Positions 18,541 to 31,260 of a stretch of DNA of 37,500 nucleotides are shown piece after piece. The position numbers were made by a program, and so were the translations under genes. The first letter of the stretch is position 1; each line of letters opens with the position of its first letter. The DNA lies in contig BFEA01000552.1 of assembly GCA_003427395.1 (NCBI GenBank), positions 1 through 37,500 on the forward strand, given 5' to 3'. The notes beneath the pieces were generated by a model, which was not told the origin of the DNA, did not search any database, and saw nothing but the letters and a program-made list of their open reading frames with translations. This stretch comes from Chara braunii (lineage: Eukaryota > Streptophyta > Charophyceae > Charales > Characeae).

Positions 18541-19360
18541 GCCAGCGTCCGGTACACTGAGACACCAAACCCTACATGGGCAAAACAGACCATAAGAGTC
18601 ATCACTCAACAATATGATCACCGCCCTCTCTTCCTCAGCAGCATTTGCCTACCCCATCCCCCTCGAACCCAACCCTAGCATCTCCGAGGGACGAGGAAAA
18701 TCCTTCGTCCCACTGTCAGCCCCTAGGCTTCTACGCAATGCTAACACCGAAGAAATTGACGGCCATCTTCAATCCCCCAGAAGGAATCAGAGATGGTGTG
18801 GCACCTCCTCACCAAACCCGTTGGTGCGCCGCCACAGGGAGTTCAAGCCCCCAAGTGAAACCACTTACCGTGTTGTTGAGGAAGAAGGGGCCCATAACCC
18901 TAGCTCTTCTAACCCACAGCATCGTGATGTACAACCTCCCTTCAACGTGGACTCTCCTTCGTAACAACCTTCCTCTCCACAAGCGTCAAAAGGGAAGCAC
19001 TCGGCCATGAGGTCTGTGTACGACACACAATATGCAGGTGCTATAAAGGACAGCACTCACGCACCAAGCAGCGCTGCTACTATCTCCCCCTCCCACCACC
19101 ATAACCAACAGCCACCGCCTGGCGACATGCAAAAAACGCCAACCTGATGTTCCTATCGCAACGCACGGTGATGCTGCCACCATCTCTCCCATCCGACGCC
19201 ATGGCCGACGACCATCCAATGGAGTGCACCGACGGCTTCCTGCCAAAATTTCTATTGCGCCGTGCGGCACACTCAGTAGCGCGGAGGGGCGGCGCGCCAT
19301 CGAGATCATTCACAGTCATAATCACGCTCTTAGATAAGCAAGACACCCATCGGTCCCCAG
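18541..19360. other. Moderately GC segment with unconvincing ORFs
   Basis: This patch is less AT-rich than its surroundings and contains overlapping frames in several phases on both strands (for example 18,614-18,964 +, 116 codons, and 18,986-19,309 -). None shows a recognisable domain, and the frames conflict with each other. It could be a worn gene or transposon fragment. Confidence 0.3.
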
Positions 19361-21439
19361 GGACCTATAACATACATCTGTCTGATGCTTATCTCATGAT
19401 TGCTATAAATTTGGAATTTATTTATCTAGAGAAGGCCTTAATGCTTTTATCACAGAGTTGGCATTGAGGCGATACTTGGAGTCTTCACAAAAGAAAGCCC
19501 ATAATTGTGTTATGGATAAATAATGTAGTCAATTGTGGCCACGTGCCCACTAACAATGACAATGGAAAGTTTGTCAACAATGGCAATTGTTTGGGTCTAC
19601 AGGAGGCATGTTGCCTGTGATGTGAAACACCACTTCAGGAAAGTTATAGAAGCGGATACAAATGAGGGGTTCCATCTTTTATAAATGTGTACGTTCATGG
19701 CGAGAGGAGGACGTGAATGTAATTTAACCACCGATGGTAGCTTGATAAACATAAGTAACTTGTGTACTAGGGTTTTATTTGTGAGAGCCCAGAAACGACC
19801 CGTGTGAGTATTGAAGATCATCAATCGTGCACTCAAGATGACAGATGCTTACTGGGAGGTTAATATTTGAGATATTTGTTAGGAGTCATTTCTGCAACGA
19901 GGGATGTCAGGCAGGTATGAATTGGGAGAGGGGACGGGAAAGAAATTGTCATTGCAAGTCGAATGCACAGTATAGTAAGGACTCGTGTTAATGTCAATTG
20001 ACATGGGTCTATCATTATGAATTCAAGCAGGGGAGCAAGTCGCAAGAAGAGACCTTGAATAACCTCACGATTGGATCCACCGGTTAAGCGACGAGACCAT
20101 TTGACATACGGTAAACATCATTCTAGAATAACGATGTTAAACCCTTGAGAATATAAAACCCTTCGTAACAGGTGGTTGCACAATTGAAGAGTTTAAGGTC
20201 AATAGAGTTATTAAAGAAGCATAAATAATCAAATGTAACTGAGTTATTTGCGTATAAACTGCAAATTGTGCTTTCTAAGAAACATAAAAAAATATATATA
20301 TACGAGAGACACTCTTCTTGCCACATTTGTATCATAGCTGTTGAAACTCATATTTTAAGAAAATGTGAGTTTCAACAACTATGATATAGAATAGATGAGA
20401 AAACAAAGGCCAATTATCTCAACCTTGAACCTCCACCTCTTCTGCTTGTAGCAATTACACAGAGAACATAAGAGTAAATAGACAAGGGGAGAAACATCAA
20501 TGCGCGTGTCATTAAGAGGCGGATTACAACCGAGAGTGACATAGATGAAAAATGATAAACTATCGCTGCTATAAGGGTATAAAATTTTATGACATACTTT
20601 GCTTGGTAGGAAAAACTTTATTTTTATTTTTTTTTGAAACATATATGAACAAAGTACCTTGGGTGCGGTTATAATGCAATACGACATGTCCAAAATTTTT
20701 GACCCTATGTGTTGCATTTTAAATTGATGCAAATGAAAAATAATAATGTAAGTTGTTAAGATAATTGGAGTGCATAAGAAAATTGGTTTTTGAGAAGTTT
20801 ATCAGGAATGAGATCCTCAAATTAATACAAGCGTCAAGTATAAAGACGAAGTCGATAGTGATTGAAAGGATACATAACAGTAAAAATAAGTTATCTTTCA
20901 AAAATATGTCAAAAAGGAAATGGACGTGAAGGTAGATGAAGGAGTGGTCATAAGCATCTCTTTAGTGTCAGATGTATTCGTAGGTCAGAAAAATTACGCA
21001 ATGCATGACAATGACGTCCACGTGAAAGATATATATGATTTGTAGTCTATGAAACAACCGACGACATCAAAGAAGACAAAAATTAAAACTTGCGAGAAGG
21101 TTGCAGAGAGACGGATAAGCAATAACAAGATGAAATGATCCGTAAAAAATATAATGTAATATAGTGCATGATATTTTATATTAAAATAATAGTAAGATAA
21201 TTATGATTGTCATGTATATAGAAGGTGCTACAATGTAGTGATAAATGTGAATAATGATTTTAATAGCATATCGAAATGAAATACATGCAAAACAAATTTT
21301 GATCATCGTCTCAATTGCCTACTAACTATTTTTCTGTGTGAATAGTTCACATAAAGAAGACATATAGTAAATGAGACATTTTAACGTTTGATAGTCTTTT
21401 GAATGAAAGTTCTCAACATATATCAAACTTTGTGCTTAC
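19361..21439. other. AT-rich intergenic DNA without a supported gene
   Basis: No frame longer than about 117 codons occurs and none has a recognisable domain. The only clear structure is the inverted repeat at 20,331-20,385. Confidence 0.45.
20331..20385. repeat. Near-perfect inverted repeat, 26-bp arms, 3-nt loop
   Basis: The left arm (20,331-20,356) and right arm (20,360-20,385) are reverse complements except at two positions, one of them a possible G-T wobble. Only AAG separates them. Pairing may extend slightly outward. It would form a stable hairpin if transcribed, or it could be a tiny foldback element. No terminal duplication was identified. Confidence 0.75.
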
Positions 21440-21930
21440 ACATTATTGTGTAAATATCCTAAGATGATAAGGTGTCAAATGACTCCGTCGATATGAGCTC
21501 TGGGGAGTCATCTCTGACGTACCTTTGATCCGTTGAGCGATAACCCTTCTACACGGAACCCCCGGATCATTATGGTCGACTTTCGTCTCTGTTCGACTTG
21601 TAGGTCTCACAGTCAGGTAGGTTTTGACCATTACGTTCTGCAGTTGCGCAAAGCGCTAGCTTGAGCGTACCTTCGCGCGCCTCCGTTACTCTTTAGGCAA
21701 TTGTGTTAATTTAATCCCGCTTCGAAATTAAAATTGATAGGTCAAGTACCTACACTTTGATAAATCAAGTCTGAGCTTAGAGGCACGAATTGTTGATTAG
21801 ATCCCAAGCGAAACGTTTGAGCTTCCAGTCGCTTGGAAGTTCAGACTGTATCATCATCCCACCTTATATATATGGGATGTCCGGCGTGCAGTCATTGAGG
21901 CTTCACAGTCTTAGACTTCCTTCCCTGTAT
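21440..21930 (+). mobile_element. Possible solo LTR or promoter-like segment
   Basis: A less AT-rich block of about 0.5 kb stands in AT-rich DNA. It contains TTATATATA at 21,864-21,872 followed by GGGATG and a CA-rich downstream segment, an arrangement common in LTR promoters. No protein is encoded. I could not find matching TG/CA ends with target duplications, so this is tentative. Confidence 0.25.
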
Positions 21931-22118
21931 AAATCAAATTTATAATGAAAACTTGAAGATACTCATTTGATCTACATCTTTATTTGTTTTTCAACGGAAA
22001 TAAACTTTCAAATGAATCATATTGTTTATCTTTACGTCATGATCAATCAAACACAAAAGCTTATTTTGAATGTGTACCCTATTTGACCCCCTATACAGCA
22101 CATCGACTACAACATGAA

Positions 22119-22600
22119 GCAGTGAAAGGTAACTTATTTTTTATGATTTCTCATAATAAAGTCATTTTGTCACATCTTGTTAATTTTTGTGTAATTGTTT
22201 TATATCACTATGTCCAACAAGTTTTCTTGTCATTATCATCTCTATACTAATTTATTTTGCATCACTTTTCTAACAAATAAAGATAATTTTTCAAAGATCA
22301 TCATTATCTTCACATGATGATGGGAGAGTTTTACTATCATATGCATTGCCCGCAATATGACGAAGTAAGAAAAACATTTATTTTCATGATAAATTTATCA
22401 TGTCATGCCTTATTGTTTTTTTTGCAATTATTTAATTTTGTTATTTTCAATATGTTTTTTTAATCTATTACCATCTCCATAATAATTTCTTTTGTCTCAT
22501 TTTTTTAATAGATAAACATCATTTTTTTAAAGCCCATTGTTCTCTTCACATGATGATGAGCGAGGTTTACTATCATTGTGGTTCGGTACCCCTGAGACTT
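22119..22600. repeat. Diverged tandem duplication, period about 236 bp
   Basis: Two AT-rich units share CTTCACATGATGATG (22,308 and 22,544) followed by a GAG-TTTACTATCAT pattern, and upstream matches such as a TATT-CCATCTC-ATA-TAATTT-TTTTG segment. Coding potential is absent. Confidence 0.55.
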
Positions 22601-23070
22601 CAAAATTTTAGCTATGAGCCCTAAAACTTTTACGCATCATTGTCTGAACAAAAAATCGCTTATGACGAAGATGCTATGTCAACAACGACATTTTGCTACC
22701 ACGTGTTAGAAGTGTCGGTCGAGGAAAATATTTCTTTATCCAACGTTTTTTAAGGTAGTCCGTCTGATTGTGATCCTACTCGATGACGTTCATCGCAATC
22801 TACTCTTAGCAGAATCTCGACCGTCTTTTATTTCTTCTACTTTTTTTTCCCCTTCCTACTATACTGATACATAATGCGATGCTTAATCATATAATGTCGC
22901 TCTATATATAGTTGGAACCAACATTACATGTCTCTTTATCCATAACAAAAGGATGCCCACCACAAATGCAATTGGGACCAAGAGGGGTGGAGGGGGAAAA
23001 AACATATTAAAAGAAAAAAAAAACAAAGACTCTACGGGTCTCGCTCCATTACTCTCACCATGCAAAAAAG
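22601..23070. other. Intergenic DNA, nothing recognised
   Basis: There are no long frames on the plus strand. A minus-strand frame crossing into the next repeat contains homopolymer lysine and is not credible. Confidence 0.4.
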
Positions 23071-24165
23071 ATAAAAACCATGGCGGTATACCTTTCCATG
23101 TTATAGCAAAAAAATCACTGTCGATTTGCACATTTCGATAGTAAGGGGGCGGAAATATATTGTGTGGGTCGGGGTCACCAGCCCGTACGTACGGAGGTCC
23201 CCGGGCAGACCTCAGTATGTACGAGCGTTCGGGGTCTCGTACGTGGTCCGGAGACGACAGCGTTCGGGCCCCGCCAAAAATTATTTCGGAGCCAATTTTT
23301 TTTTTTTTTTTCTGGTTTGTTTTTTGTAAGTTCTTTATGACGCGCAGTACACGCCTATAAATTTTCAAGCCATTTGGCTCAGCCCAATAGGAATTAAACA
23401 TCGCCAAAAACGGCGGTGTCAAAACGTGCTCGCCCACATTTGTTTTTTACTTTTTACTTTTTGTTTTCACTTTAGTTCGGGATCTAACAAAAATTATTAG
23501 TTTTTGAATTTTTTGTAGTGGGTTTTGCATTATGTGAAATAAACATCTGTAAATTTTCAGGGCATTTAACTATGCAAAAAAAAATAAAAAATTGCCAAAG
23601 ATGGCATGTCCAAAACGTGCTCGAGCACTCATTAAATTTATTTATATATATATTTTTTTATTAGTATTTATTTTTCGTCTTTAATTTTTATTTCATATTT
23701 GGTAAGGAATTTGGATGTAATGATCAGACAAATCTTGTTTAATTTATTTTTCTTCATAACATATCGTTTTTTTCAGGGGGGTTTTTTTTTTTTTTTTTTT
23801 TTCGCGTTTGGCCCGAATGGCCGAACGCATCCCCAAGGGGTCCCATACGTTCAGGCGTTCGGCTCCTCCCAAACGCCGGTTACCCTGGTGCGGGTGGTAT
23901 TAAAAAAAACAAAAATCATAGCGGTGTATCTTTCCACGTTCTAGCAAAAAATTCACTCGTCTGTTGCACTTTCGAAAGCAATGGGGTCTCCTTCTCACAC
24001 ATGATAGGGGGAAAAAAATGGTAAAAATTTCCCTACGCTATTGACCAAATATGCAAAATAAAAATACATTTTTTGCTTAAACATAGACAAATGCATGTCA
24101 TAAGAAGTGGAGAGGCAACAAATCCACTCTCGTCTTTTTTGTACGTGGAAAGATACATCACCTGG
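23071..24165. repeat. Mosaic of duplicated modules with GC islands and T-runs
   Basis: One module (23,071-23,150) recurs in direct orientation at about 23,905-23,985, sharing GCGGT-TA-CTTTCCA-GTT and TAGCAAAAAA. Part of it recurs inverted near 24,141-24,160. A second module (about 23,345-23,430) recurs at 23,545-23,630, sharing TCCAAAACGTGCTCG-type sequence. Two GC islands with CGTTCGG strings (23,160-23,280 and 23,805-23,890) each adjoin a long T-run. This looks like nested or rearranged non-coding transposable elements. Confidence 0.5.
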
Positions 24166-24843
24166 GATACGTCTTTTTTGCACGTAATAAGACCCTCTGG
24201 TTGTAGAAAACAAAAAAAGTAAATAAAATTTTTTATTAAAAATTAAAAGTAAACGAATCAATTTACTGCAAAAAAAAAAAATTGTGAATCTATTGTGCAC
24301 CTTCTCATGTTCCACTGGGAGATTCATTCCCATTTTGCATATTTGCATCTTCCTTAAGTTGCTTTGTAAGTGTATTTGGACATCAAGGGACAATGGCGGA
24401 TTCGATTTAAGCGACCGACCTTCCCTCACGCAACCCACTGGGCCCTGTTGGGAAAAAGTCTCACGTGGGAAGCGTTACACAAGATCCACAATTCCCCTTC
24501 AGAGTATAAGGATATTGTTATCGGACAACTTTAGGGCTAATACATATATTAGAGGATAATGGACAATAATAATTTATAGACTTCAGCAATAAAAGTTTGG
24601 ACTTTGGATTACGTTCACATATCAAAAACGTTTATTGTAAGGAAGTTAAACCAAATTTGTGATCCTTTCATCACTCTTTAATCCTGCGTTAAGATATGTT
24701 ATGCTAAGTGCATCCAACGTCCATCCTTTTTAAAATCATCGTTCTCACCACTTATTTGATTGGCGCGACCTATCTATGAAAATGTAAAATATCATAAAAC
24801 AACGATCATCCCTTTTCAATGTTTATTTCTACCCAACCATATT
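24166..24843. other. AT-rich DNA, nothing recognised
   Basis: Only short conflicting frames are present. No repeat or RNA signal was found. Confidence 0.4.
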
Positions 24844-25110
24844 TTATAAGACTTTCATTGTAAAGTATTTCCCCTCAAGTTTTTTACCTAATACCTTTTT
24901 TATACTTTGAAAGGTGATTGTGATAGATATGATGCATAACATCGTGAAAATCATTTTGCTATAATGTGTAAGTGTTTGATTAAAACACTTGTTTCCCACA
25001 AGTTCTTGACCCAATATTTTCTTTATGTATGTGACTGTAGCAGAGATGATGCATGATATGGTAAAAATCATTGTGGTATAAAATGTCTTTTTAAAACACT
25101 TGCTCATGAA
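24844..25110. repeat. Diverged tandem repeat, period about 117 bp
   Basis: GATGCAT followed by an A-ATCATT pattern occurs at 24,931 and 25,048. The segments before each also match (AAAACACTTG with a C-CAAGTT-TT-ACC pattern), giving two to three partial units. It is non-coding. Confidence 0.55.
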
Positions 25111-28100
25111 TGTTTCTTTTTCTAATAATAACAAAATACAATATGATTATGAATAATTCATTTAAGAAGTACATATGATTCAAACACTTTTGTCCTAACA
25201 ATAAAATAATGTTTCACATTATGTATTTGGACGTTTGTGCGCAACAAATGAGGTGAGTTGGTAGGCTTGGCCTACCCGAGAACGTTTTGCAAAATGTTGA
25301 GTGTGACTTATTTATAAAGTTTTTAATTCCTATTCGATCAAAAAAAATAAAAATGATTGTTAGTCATTTGAAAAAATACTTAGAAAAAAATAGATTATTT
25401 CTCGATTTATAAGTATCATCCTCACGTATGGGCAATGCTAATCTTCTTTGTATCGCTCCAATTTTAACGGATGTCCCAATGAACATCTTTTCACAAAATA
25501 CTATAGAAATATATACAAATATAAACGGTGAAAGAAAAAATCTGAATGTTAGTAGCAACGATGTTTTTCTTTCTTGATTTTTTTTTTAACATTTATTCTT
25601 ATACATCAGTCTACACCGTTTTGGATGATGAGCCACACTTCAAAAGAAAAATGTTGGTTGTTAACTGATGGATTAAACCACAAGTTACCCTCCATGCTTC
25701 AGATTTAAACTACCACTATGTATAAAAACCGAAATATGTTTGACCCTACGGGTAGAAGTGGCACAAGCAACACCTCTGCTTTTCAAAATGAGACCTTATA
25801 AACCTCAACATCTCTCTTGAGGAAGACTATTATCCCTTAGGTGATAAAAAATTAAAAATTGATGAACATTCATATCTGCACTTGACACCGATTGTTTGTT
25901 ACAAGTATTATGTGTTAATTCACTGCCGCAGTCGAGCTCTAATGAGCAACAATTAAGAATGATCACCCTTTTGGTGTTTCTTATCTTCGTTTTCATGCAC
26001 TACAACAGTACTCAAACGGTTAAACCATGATTGACACTAACCCAACTTGTCAAACCTTTCATTTGGATAGGCCAAAACTTGAAACCTCAAAAACTAAAAG
26101 AAAAAAGTTGGGTTAAGACAAATGCTTATGATCACGATGTAAAACATTTGTAAGTTCAACTTGTGTGTGCTTCAATAGTCGTTATAGGCGACCAGTGGCG
26201 AGATGCTTAATTGCTCATCAACCTTCTTGTATTATAGAGAGAACAAAAGGGCAATGAGGGTACATGTGGTTTGACTATAGTGATGTATGCATGCTAGTAC
26301 ACAAACATTTGTAGTATTGGACCTATCATCATAATCCTAAAAAAAAAAAAAAAATACTTATGTATATTTCTACCCCTCTCAAAAAGTATGTAATGAAAAC
26401 CAAGAGAGGACTCGTGTCTTGACTTTCCTTATCTCCGTCAGGGATTAGTTTCATACGCCCGTGCACCTTCAACGGCTAAAATCATCGCAGCCACAAAAAA
26501 ACACCGAAACTCAAGTATAAAGTTGCAGCAAGGAAGACCCTTAACAATTTTGGAGGGACTCACAACAACCACAAAGACGGAAGACCGATCATGCTCAGGG
26601 TTCATGAAGACCAAAAGTTTCACGCCTTAAGAGACTTAGCATAGTGCAGTGAGCGGAAAAAGGTGACGACATGTAAGGAGAAGAATCATAGAGTGAGTTG
26701 GTCAACAAAAAAAAGTAAGCATCAGTCAACAAATAAACTATAATGCATACACACGTACATATATACACACACAAACTAACATGTCATACTTACGGTAAGC
26801 TTAATCAGTTAGGACCGATTCCGTACCATCGGGTCATACTTATGATAAATTTGATACATTTAAAAAAAAAAAAAAATACTCACATACATTTTGTATTGGC
26901 CTAGATAAGTGGTGAGTTTAACATGTGTTACTATGTTTATATACCTTTCTGTTTTAATTTGTGCATATTTGCGGTCTGGAATATATCTATCTTAGGTGTT
27001 TTGTTTGTCTTATTTAGTGCAAAAAATTTAACATCTCACTAATGAAACTCGACATGACCGAAACTGATTGTCACGTCATTCTTACTTTTTTATTGTGACC
27101 GAGTTTGTCTCTCTCACTTGATGTCACAATTGTAATATTTTTTAATGCAAACGAATCTAATTGAAACTAATTGTGTTATATTCTCTGTTTAATTGTATGG
27201 CCGACCTTCTAAGATTTTTCCATGTGTCAAAACTATATGGTAGTGTTTATCACAAGGGTGCAGTTTCTTATCTTTTCCTTTCACACGGTGAATGTAATCA
27301 GCTCTCTGTCCAAGATGTACCAAACTCGAATGTCGGTTACTCCAACTCACTCACCCTTGTACGTGCTCCCCACTAACATAAACCTCGTACGCAATAGTTT
27401 CTCGTAATGGTAAGTCATTGTCCCCTTATCGGAATGATTAATTTGTTATGTCTGACTCTTATGAGACCTACCCTTAGCATATTCACAATTGGAGGCATCG
27501 TTAAGAAACTCTGTTGCAAATGTAACCTTACAATTTTCGTATGACGAGCTAATGGGCTTAAAATTATGGACCATGACATCACCTTTCATCTCATTTTTTA
27601 CTTCTGGTTTATTGTGATATAATGACCATGTTTTTTTCTTAAATATCACAAAATGCGTTGGATATCCTTTATTTTTTTACTCACGACGTAAAAATACATG
27701 TTATGAATCAAGAAATTGATTTGAATTGAAATTCTTGTGTTAGTGGCATAACATAACTAATATTTTGTTTCCCTCTCTATAATCTCTTTTGTGATAAATC
27801 TCCTCATTCTACCTCTCATCGTCGCTATGGAAAACAAACTTGCAGGGTAAACTAGGCTACATATCATGATTTGAACACCCTTCATAATTTTATGATGTGG
27901 GGGGGATGGTAAGAAAACCAAACATATTCGTAACATTTTAAGCTACTTTTAAAGGGTATGTATGAGAGCATTATTCATCTCATAATGGATGCTTTGTTAC
28001 CCCTAGACGTTATATATCCTAGCACATATCCTTTCTTGACGCATAAATGTTTTTCAGACTACAACGTCTCTAAACTACCCGTACCAATACTACTTTCCAC

Positions 28101-28424
28101 TTATTTTCCCAGACCTATCGCTAATGTTGATGTGACCACCCTCTTGATTCGTCGTTTGTTTCCTGGAGTGTGTAAAACCTTTACTTTATTTTTTTCACAA
28201 GTGCTATGGGTATCCCACTTTTCCAGTGTTAATACTTCGATACGAAAGATCACATAGGTGATCATTTGAAGTATATATCTTCTTTAGTTTTATATCATAA
28301 AACATTTATTTTATAAACCATAAATAAACCTTTCTCCTTGTCATTATTAAAACGGTATCTCTATAAAGCTACCATTCCCCCTGCCACTTAAAAAGTCGGG
28401 GAACCGATAACACAAGTTCATGAT
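25111..28424. other. Long AT-rich stretch without a supported gene
   Basis: Frames are short (at most about 99 codons) and lack recognisable domains. A-runs occur near 26,340 and 26,864. I see no RNA gene, LTR or inverted repeat. Confidence 0.45.
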
Positions 28425-29040
28425 GGTATAACGTAGAGAACCCGTAGTGTGACAAAATAAAATTTGTGCCGAATCGGCGCAAATGGTCATTTCTCTGCCA
28501 AAATGTTATTCACTTTTTATTTTTCTGATAATTTTCATGAAAATATCACACGACCAAATCTATTGGATCATAAATTACTATGAGCATGAAAACTAATTGA
28601 AGTTCGAGTACTTTTTCGTTCGCCCGTGGTGACAAAGTCGTAAAAATAAAAAATATACCGACTCGACGAAACGAGTATTTCAATGTTTAAACATTTCTTT
28701 TTCCCCCAATATTTTTCTCAGAAAGATCACGACAAAATCTATCGAACATCAAAATTTCATATTTTTTGTGTGTTCTTTTGAACGTGGAAACTCATCTAAT
28801 TTCCGTTTTTATTTTTTATCGACATGTGTTTTTTTCTGGGCTATCGGCCTCCGAAGGTCCCAGACCACCACTTTTTCGACGTCGGGGAAAGTGGATAACC
28901 ACTTTTCATTTCATATTTTATCTATCGAGCCTATGATCATTAAAACGATGTAGTATTTTTCTCAGACCAAACATTTTGTGGTATCTCATTACTCTCGTGG
29001 TAATGCTTCTTAATGAAAGGTCATCTAATTTGATCATACA
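28425..29040. repeat. Three-unit diverged tandem repeat, period about 181 bp
   Basis: CCCGT-GTGACAAA-type sequence recurs at 28,441 and 28,623. An ATCTAT(T/C)G(A/G)A-type block recurs at about 28,558, 28,738 and 28,920. A segment ending AACTCATCTAATTT or similar also recurs three times. Spacing near 180 bp recalls satellite repeats, but only about three worn copies are present. Confidence 0.5.
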
Positions 29041-29354
29041 AAGTGCATTTTTTTTTTCTTTGATGTTATTTTACTGTTCTTTTATGAACTATAGCCCAAC
29101 TTTCCTCCTCGTCGCGTGCAAAGCAATGACATCTATATTAAGACAATTTTTTGTACAACACGTTATTTTGCCTTCACTAGAAGATGACCTTCACTATATA
29201 TCTGATAGAAGATGTAGAGAGGGAACATTCATCATTTCAACTCCTTTTAAATAGCCGAAATCCAATTTTAGAAAACTTCAAAATCGTTGAATGTTTTTTC
29301 CTTCAGCATTACTTTGGAGTCTTTGGTAAAGATTCAGCGTGTTGTTGACCACTT

Positions 29355-29510
29355 ATGTCATCCACACACGTCTACGCATATACAAACTTACATTTCCACA
29401 TATACTCACGTCCACACACACATACCCACACACACACACACATATGTCCAGGCACACGTTCATACCCACGTCCACACACACATGTATACACACGCTTGCA
29501 CATGAATACG
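29355..29510. repeat. CA-rich degenerate microsatellite
   Basis: Interrupted (CA)n with CACACGT and ATACCCAC variants. Overlapping His/Thr-rich and Val/Cys-rich frames in all phases come from this repeat. Confidence 0.8.
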
Positions 29511-29695
29511 CAACGATTTGTATCATCAAAGATATGTGGAACCAAAAACTCAAAATGCTCGATGACTCCAACCACAAAGACGCACACACACCTCACGAAT
29601 GAAACATCGATACCCCACATACCAAGGACAAGCTACAGGGGCCGAGGGGAATCGTTCTGAGGCCTAAATGACCGTTGAGGAGAAATAAGAATATT

Positions 29696-29696
<1 letters not shown>

Positions 29697-29741
<45 letters not shown>
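29697..29741. repeat. (AG)n microsatellite, about 22 units
   Basis: An uninterrupted run of alternating A and G, likely length-polymorphic. Confidence 0.95.
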
Positions 29742-29744
<3 letters not shown>

Positions 29745-30316
29745 ATAGAACGACTCACTCATGGAGAGGCCAAGTAAAATACCAAAAGTGATTACCCCAC
29801 GAGCTGCACATAAATAATAATTTTATCGCAAAGTTTATATATTTTTTTTAAGGCACTGCTTTTTTTTTTTTCTACTTTTTTTTTTTACACCCATTATTTG
29901 TTGCGATCGCAAGTTTTACTTTTAGTGTCACCGCCACCCACAATTTGGACCACTTACGCAGTTTGCTACATGCCTGTTCCGTCGGATTGCGTTTCCTCCC
30001 TTTTCGACTACAGTCCCCCCTTGAAAATGTGGGACTTCGTTGGAACGGTAATGAATATTTGGCACCCTTCCGAAAAACGCGCTCCTAATTCACAAGAATG
30101 CCAGTTTCTGGGTGTCCTGGGGGAATAGTGGTTTAGGTATGTTTCCCACTGCAACCATTTTGTCAAAGTTGCAGTTTGGATGTCGTCGCAACTTTCGAGC
30201 CTCGGCAGTCGAAAGAAAAGGGGTGGCGGCACCAGCCAACAGGACGCCCGTGCTGATCCACTTTTTATGTCGTGCAATGCGTTTCTAGTCCTAGAGAAAA
30301 GTGCCTCGGAAATACT

Positions 30317-30332
30317 GGTGGTTTAAACCACC
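30317..30332. repeat. Perfect 16-bp palindrome
   Basis: GGTGGTTTAAACCACC is its own reverse complement. It may be a protein-binding site or chance. It lies just upstream of the LINE-like fragment. Confidence 0.5.
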
Positions 30333-30359
30333 TGTACGACGCCAAGAATTTCAGGGGTT

Positions 30360-30609
30360 GAGGTATAGAAGCTAAATGGCTGGCGGCGCTAACCGAAAGA
30401 AATCCCCCACCAATTCTTTTGTTTGGTGCACAGGGCGTTTTCAGGGTCAAAGAAATGTTTACCAAAAACACCAGTGTCGATGCGAATACCCTTAGAAGGG
30501 TATCCGCCCTGGTTTTTGCAAATGACATAAAAATAAGTTTGGTTGAAAAGTCTGAATACATTGTGCAAGTCGCGGTTGTGTTTCGATTACTCGAACTGAG
30601 TGGTTGACT
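30360..30609 (+). pseudogene. Probable LINE (non-LTR) reverse-transcriptase remnant
   Basis: An open frame from about 30,360 to TGA 30,607 encodes ALVFANDIKISLVEKSEY and ends VVFRLLELSG. This recalls motif C and the following helix of LINE reverse transcriptases (F/Y-A-D-D, then an F-x-x-x-SGL stretch). Here the first catalytic aspartate reads asparagine (FAND, 30,515-30,526). The fragment is about 80 residues, far short of a full domain. Palm motifs upstream were not found, so the assignment is tentative. A chance resemblance is possible. Confidence 0.35.
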
Positions 30610-31260
30610 AGGAATAGAGTGTGTGTGGGCGTGCATGATATATCTTCTTGTTGATGATTGAAAAGCCGGCGTGGTTGCTGATGAAAATTTTAATATTTTG
30701 ACTAAAGTATGACTAAATGACATTTTTCCTAGATGGGTACGCTTGACTGTGACTTGGGCGTACTTATGGGAGGCAACGTCCACAGGAGCGAGACGGGCAT
30801 GGGGTAGCTAGTAGGCCAAAGAAGTGGACGGAAAGCCTCCGACAGACCCGCACGCAAAGCTATACCCGTTTTTATGGCTTATCGTTAATGTTAGAATCAA
30901 CCTTGGGCCTAGCACCATTGGTTACGGTGCCAGACTTTCATCCGGGAAGTTCAGGGGTCGAGAGCATCGAGTGACGACGCGGAGACATGGGAGCGGCATG
31001 AGGGAACCGCGGCGTTGAGGGCCCGGCGGGGCTATTCCCCCCAATGGTTTGCCTGCCCGCGGGCCGGAGGTTTGTCCGTTTCCCCCCCCCTGTTTTCTTT
31101 TTGCTTTCTGTCAAGGTTATTATTTTTATCTTTATTATTGTTGATATTGTTATTCTCACCCTGTTTATCCTTTCTAAGCAGGGTGTGGCACCGGTTCTTA
31201 AGACCCATCCAGGTCCCCGTATTTTTGGGATGACTAATAAAGCTCTCCCTTCATGAACGA
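30610..31260 (+). other. Possible 3' part of the LINE remnant
   Basis: No intact frame is supported. A T-rich stretch (31,090-31,165) is followed by a less biased segment and AATAAAGC at 31,237, which could act as a polyadenylation signal. Together with the fragment at 30.5 kb this would suit the tail of a dead non-LTR element. The link is inferred from position. Confidence 0.25.

Noticed and set aside
22615-22630. CCCTAAA telomere-like motif
   Set aside because: A single copy only; no array.
22883-23437. 184-codon minus-strand frame
   Set aside because: It reads through poly-T runs (poly-Lys, poly-Phe) and a duplicated non-coding module.
16700-28870. Shared GGGCTATC...CTCCGAAGGTC string at about 16,704 and 28,843
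   Set aside because: About 20 bases of similarity with no extension on either side; treated as chance or a tiny shared fragment.
29287-29660. Several overlapping His/Thr-rich or Val/Cys-rich frames
   Set aside because: All derive from the CA microsatellite.
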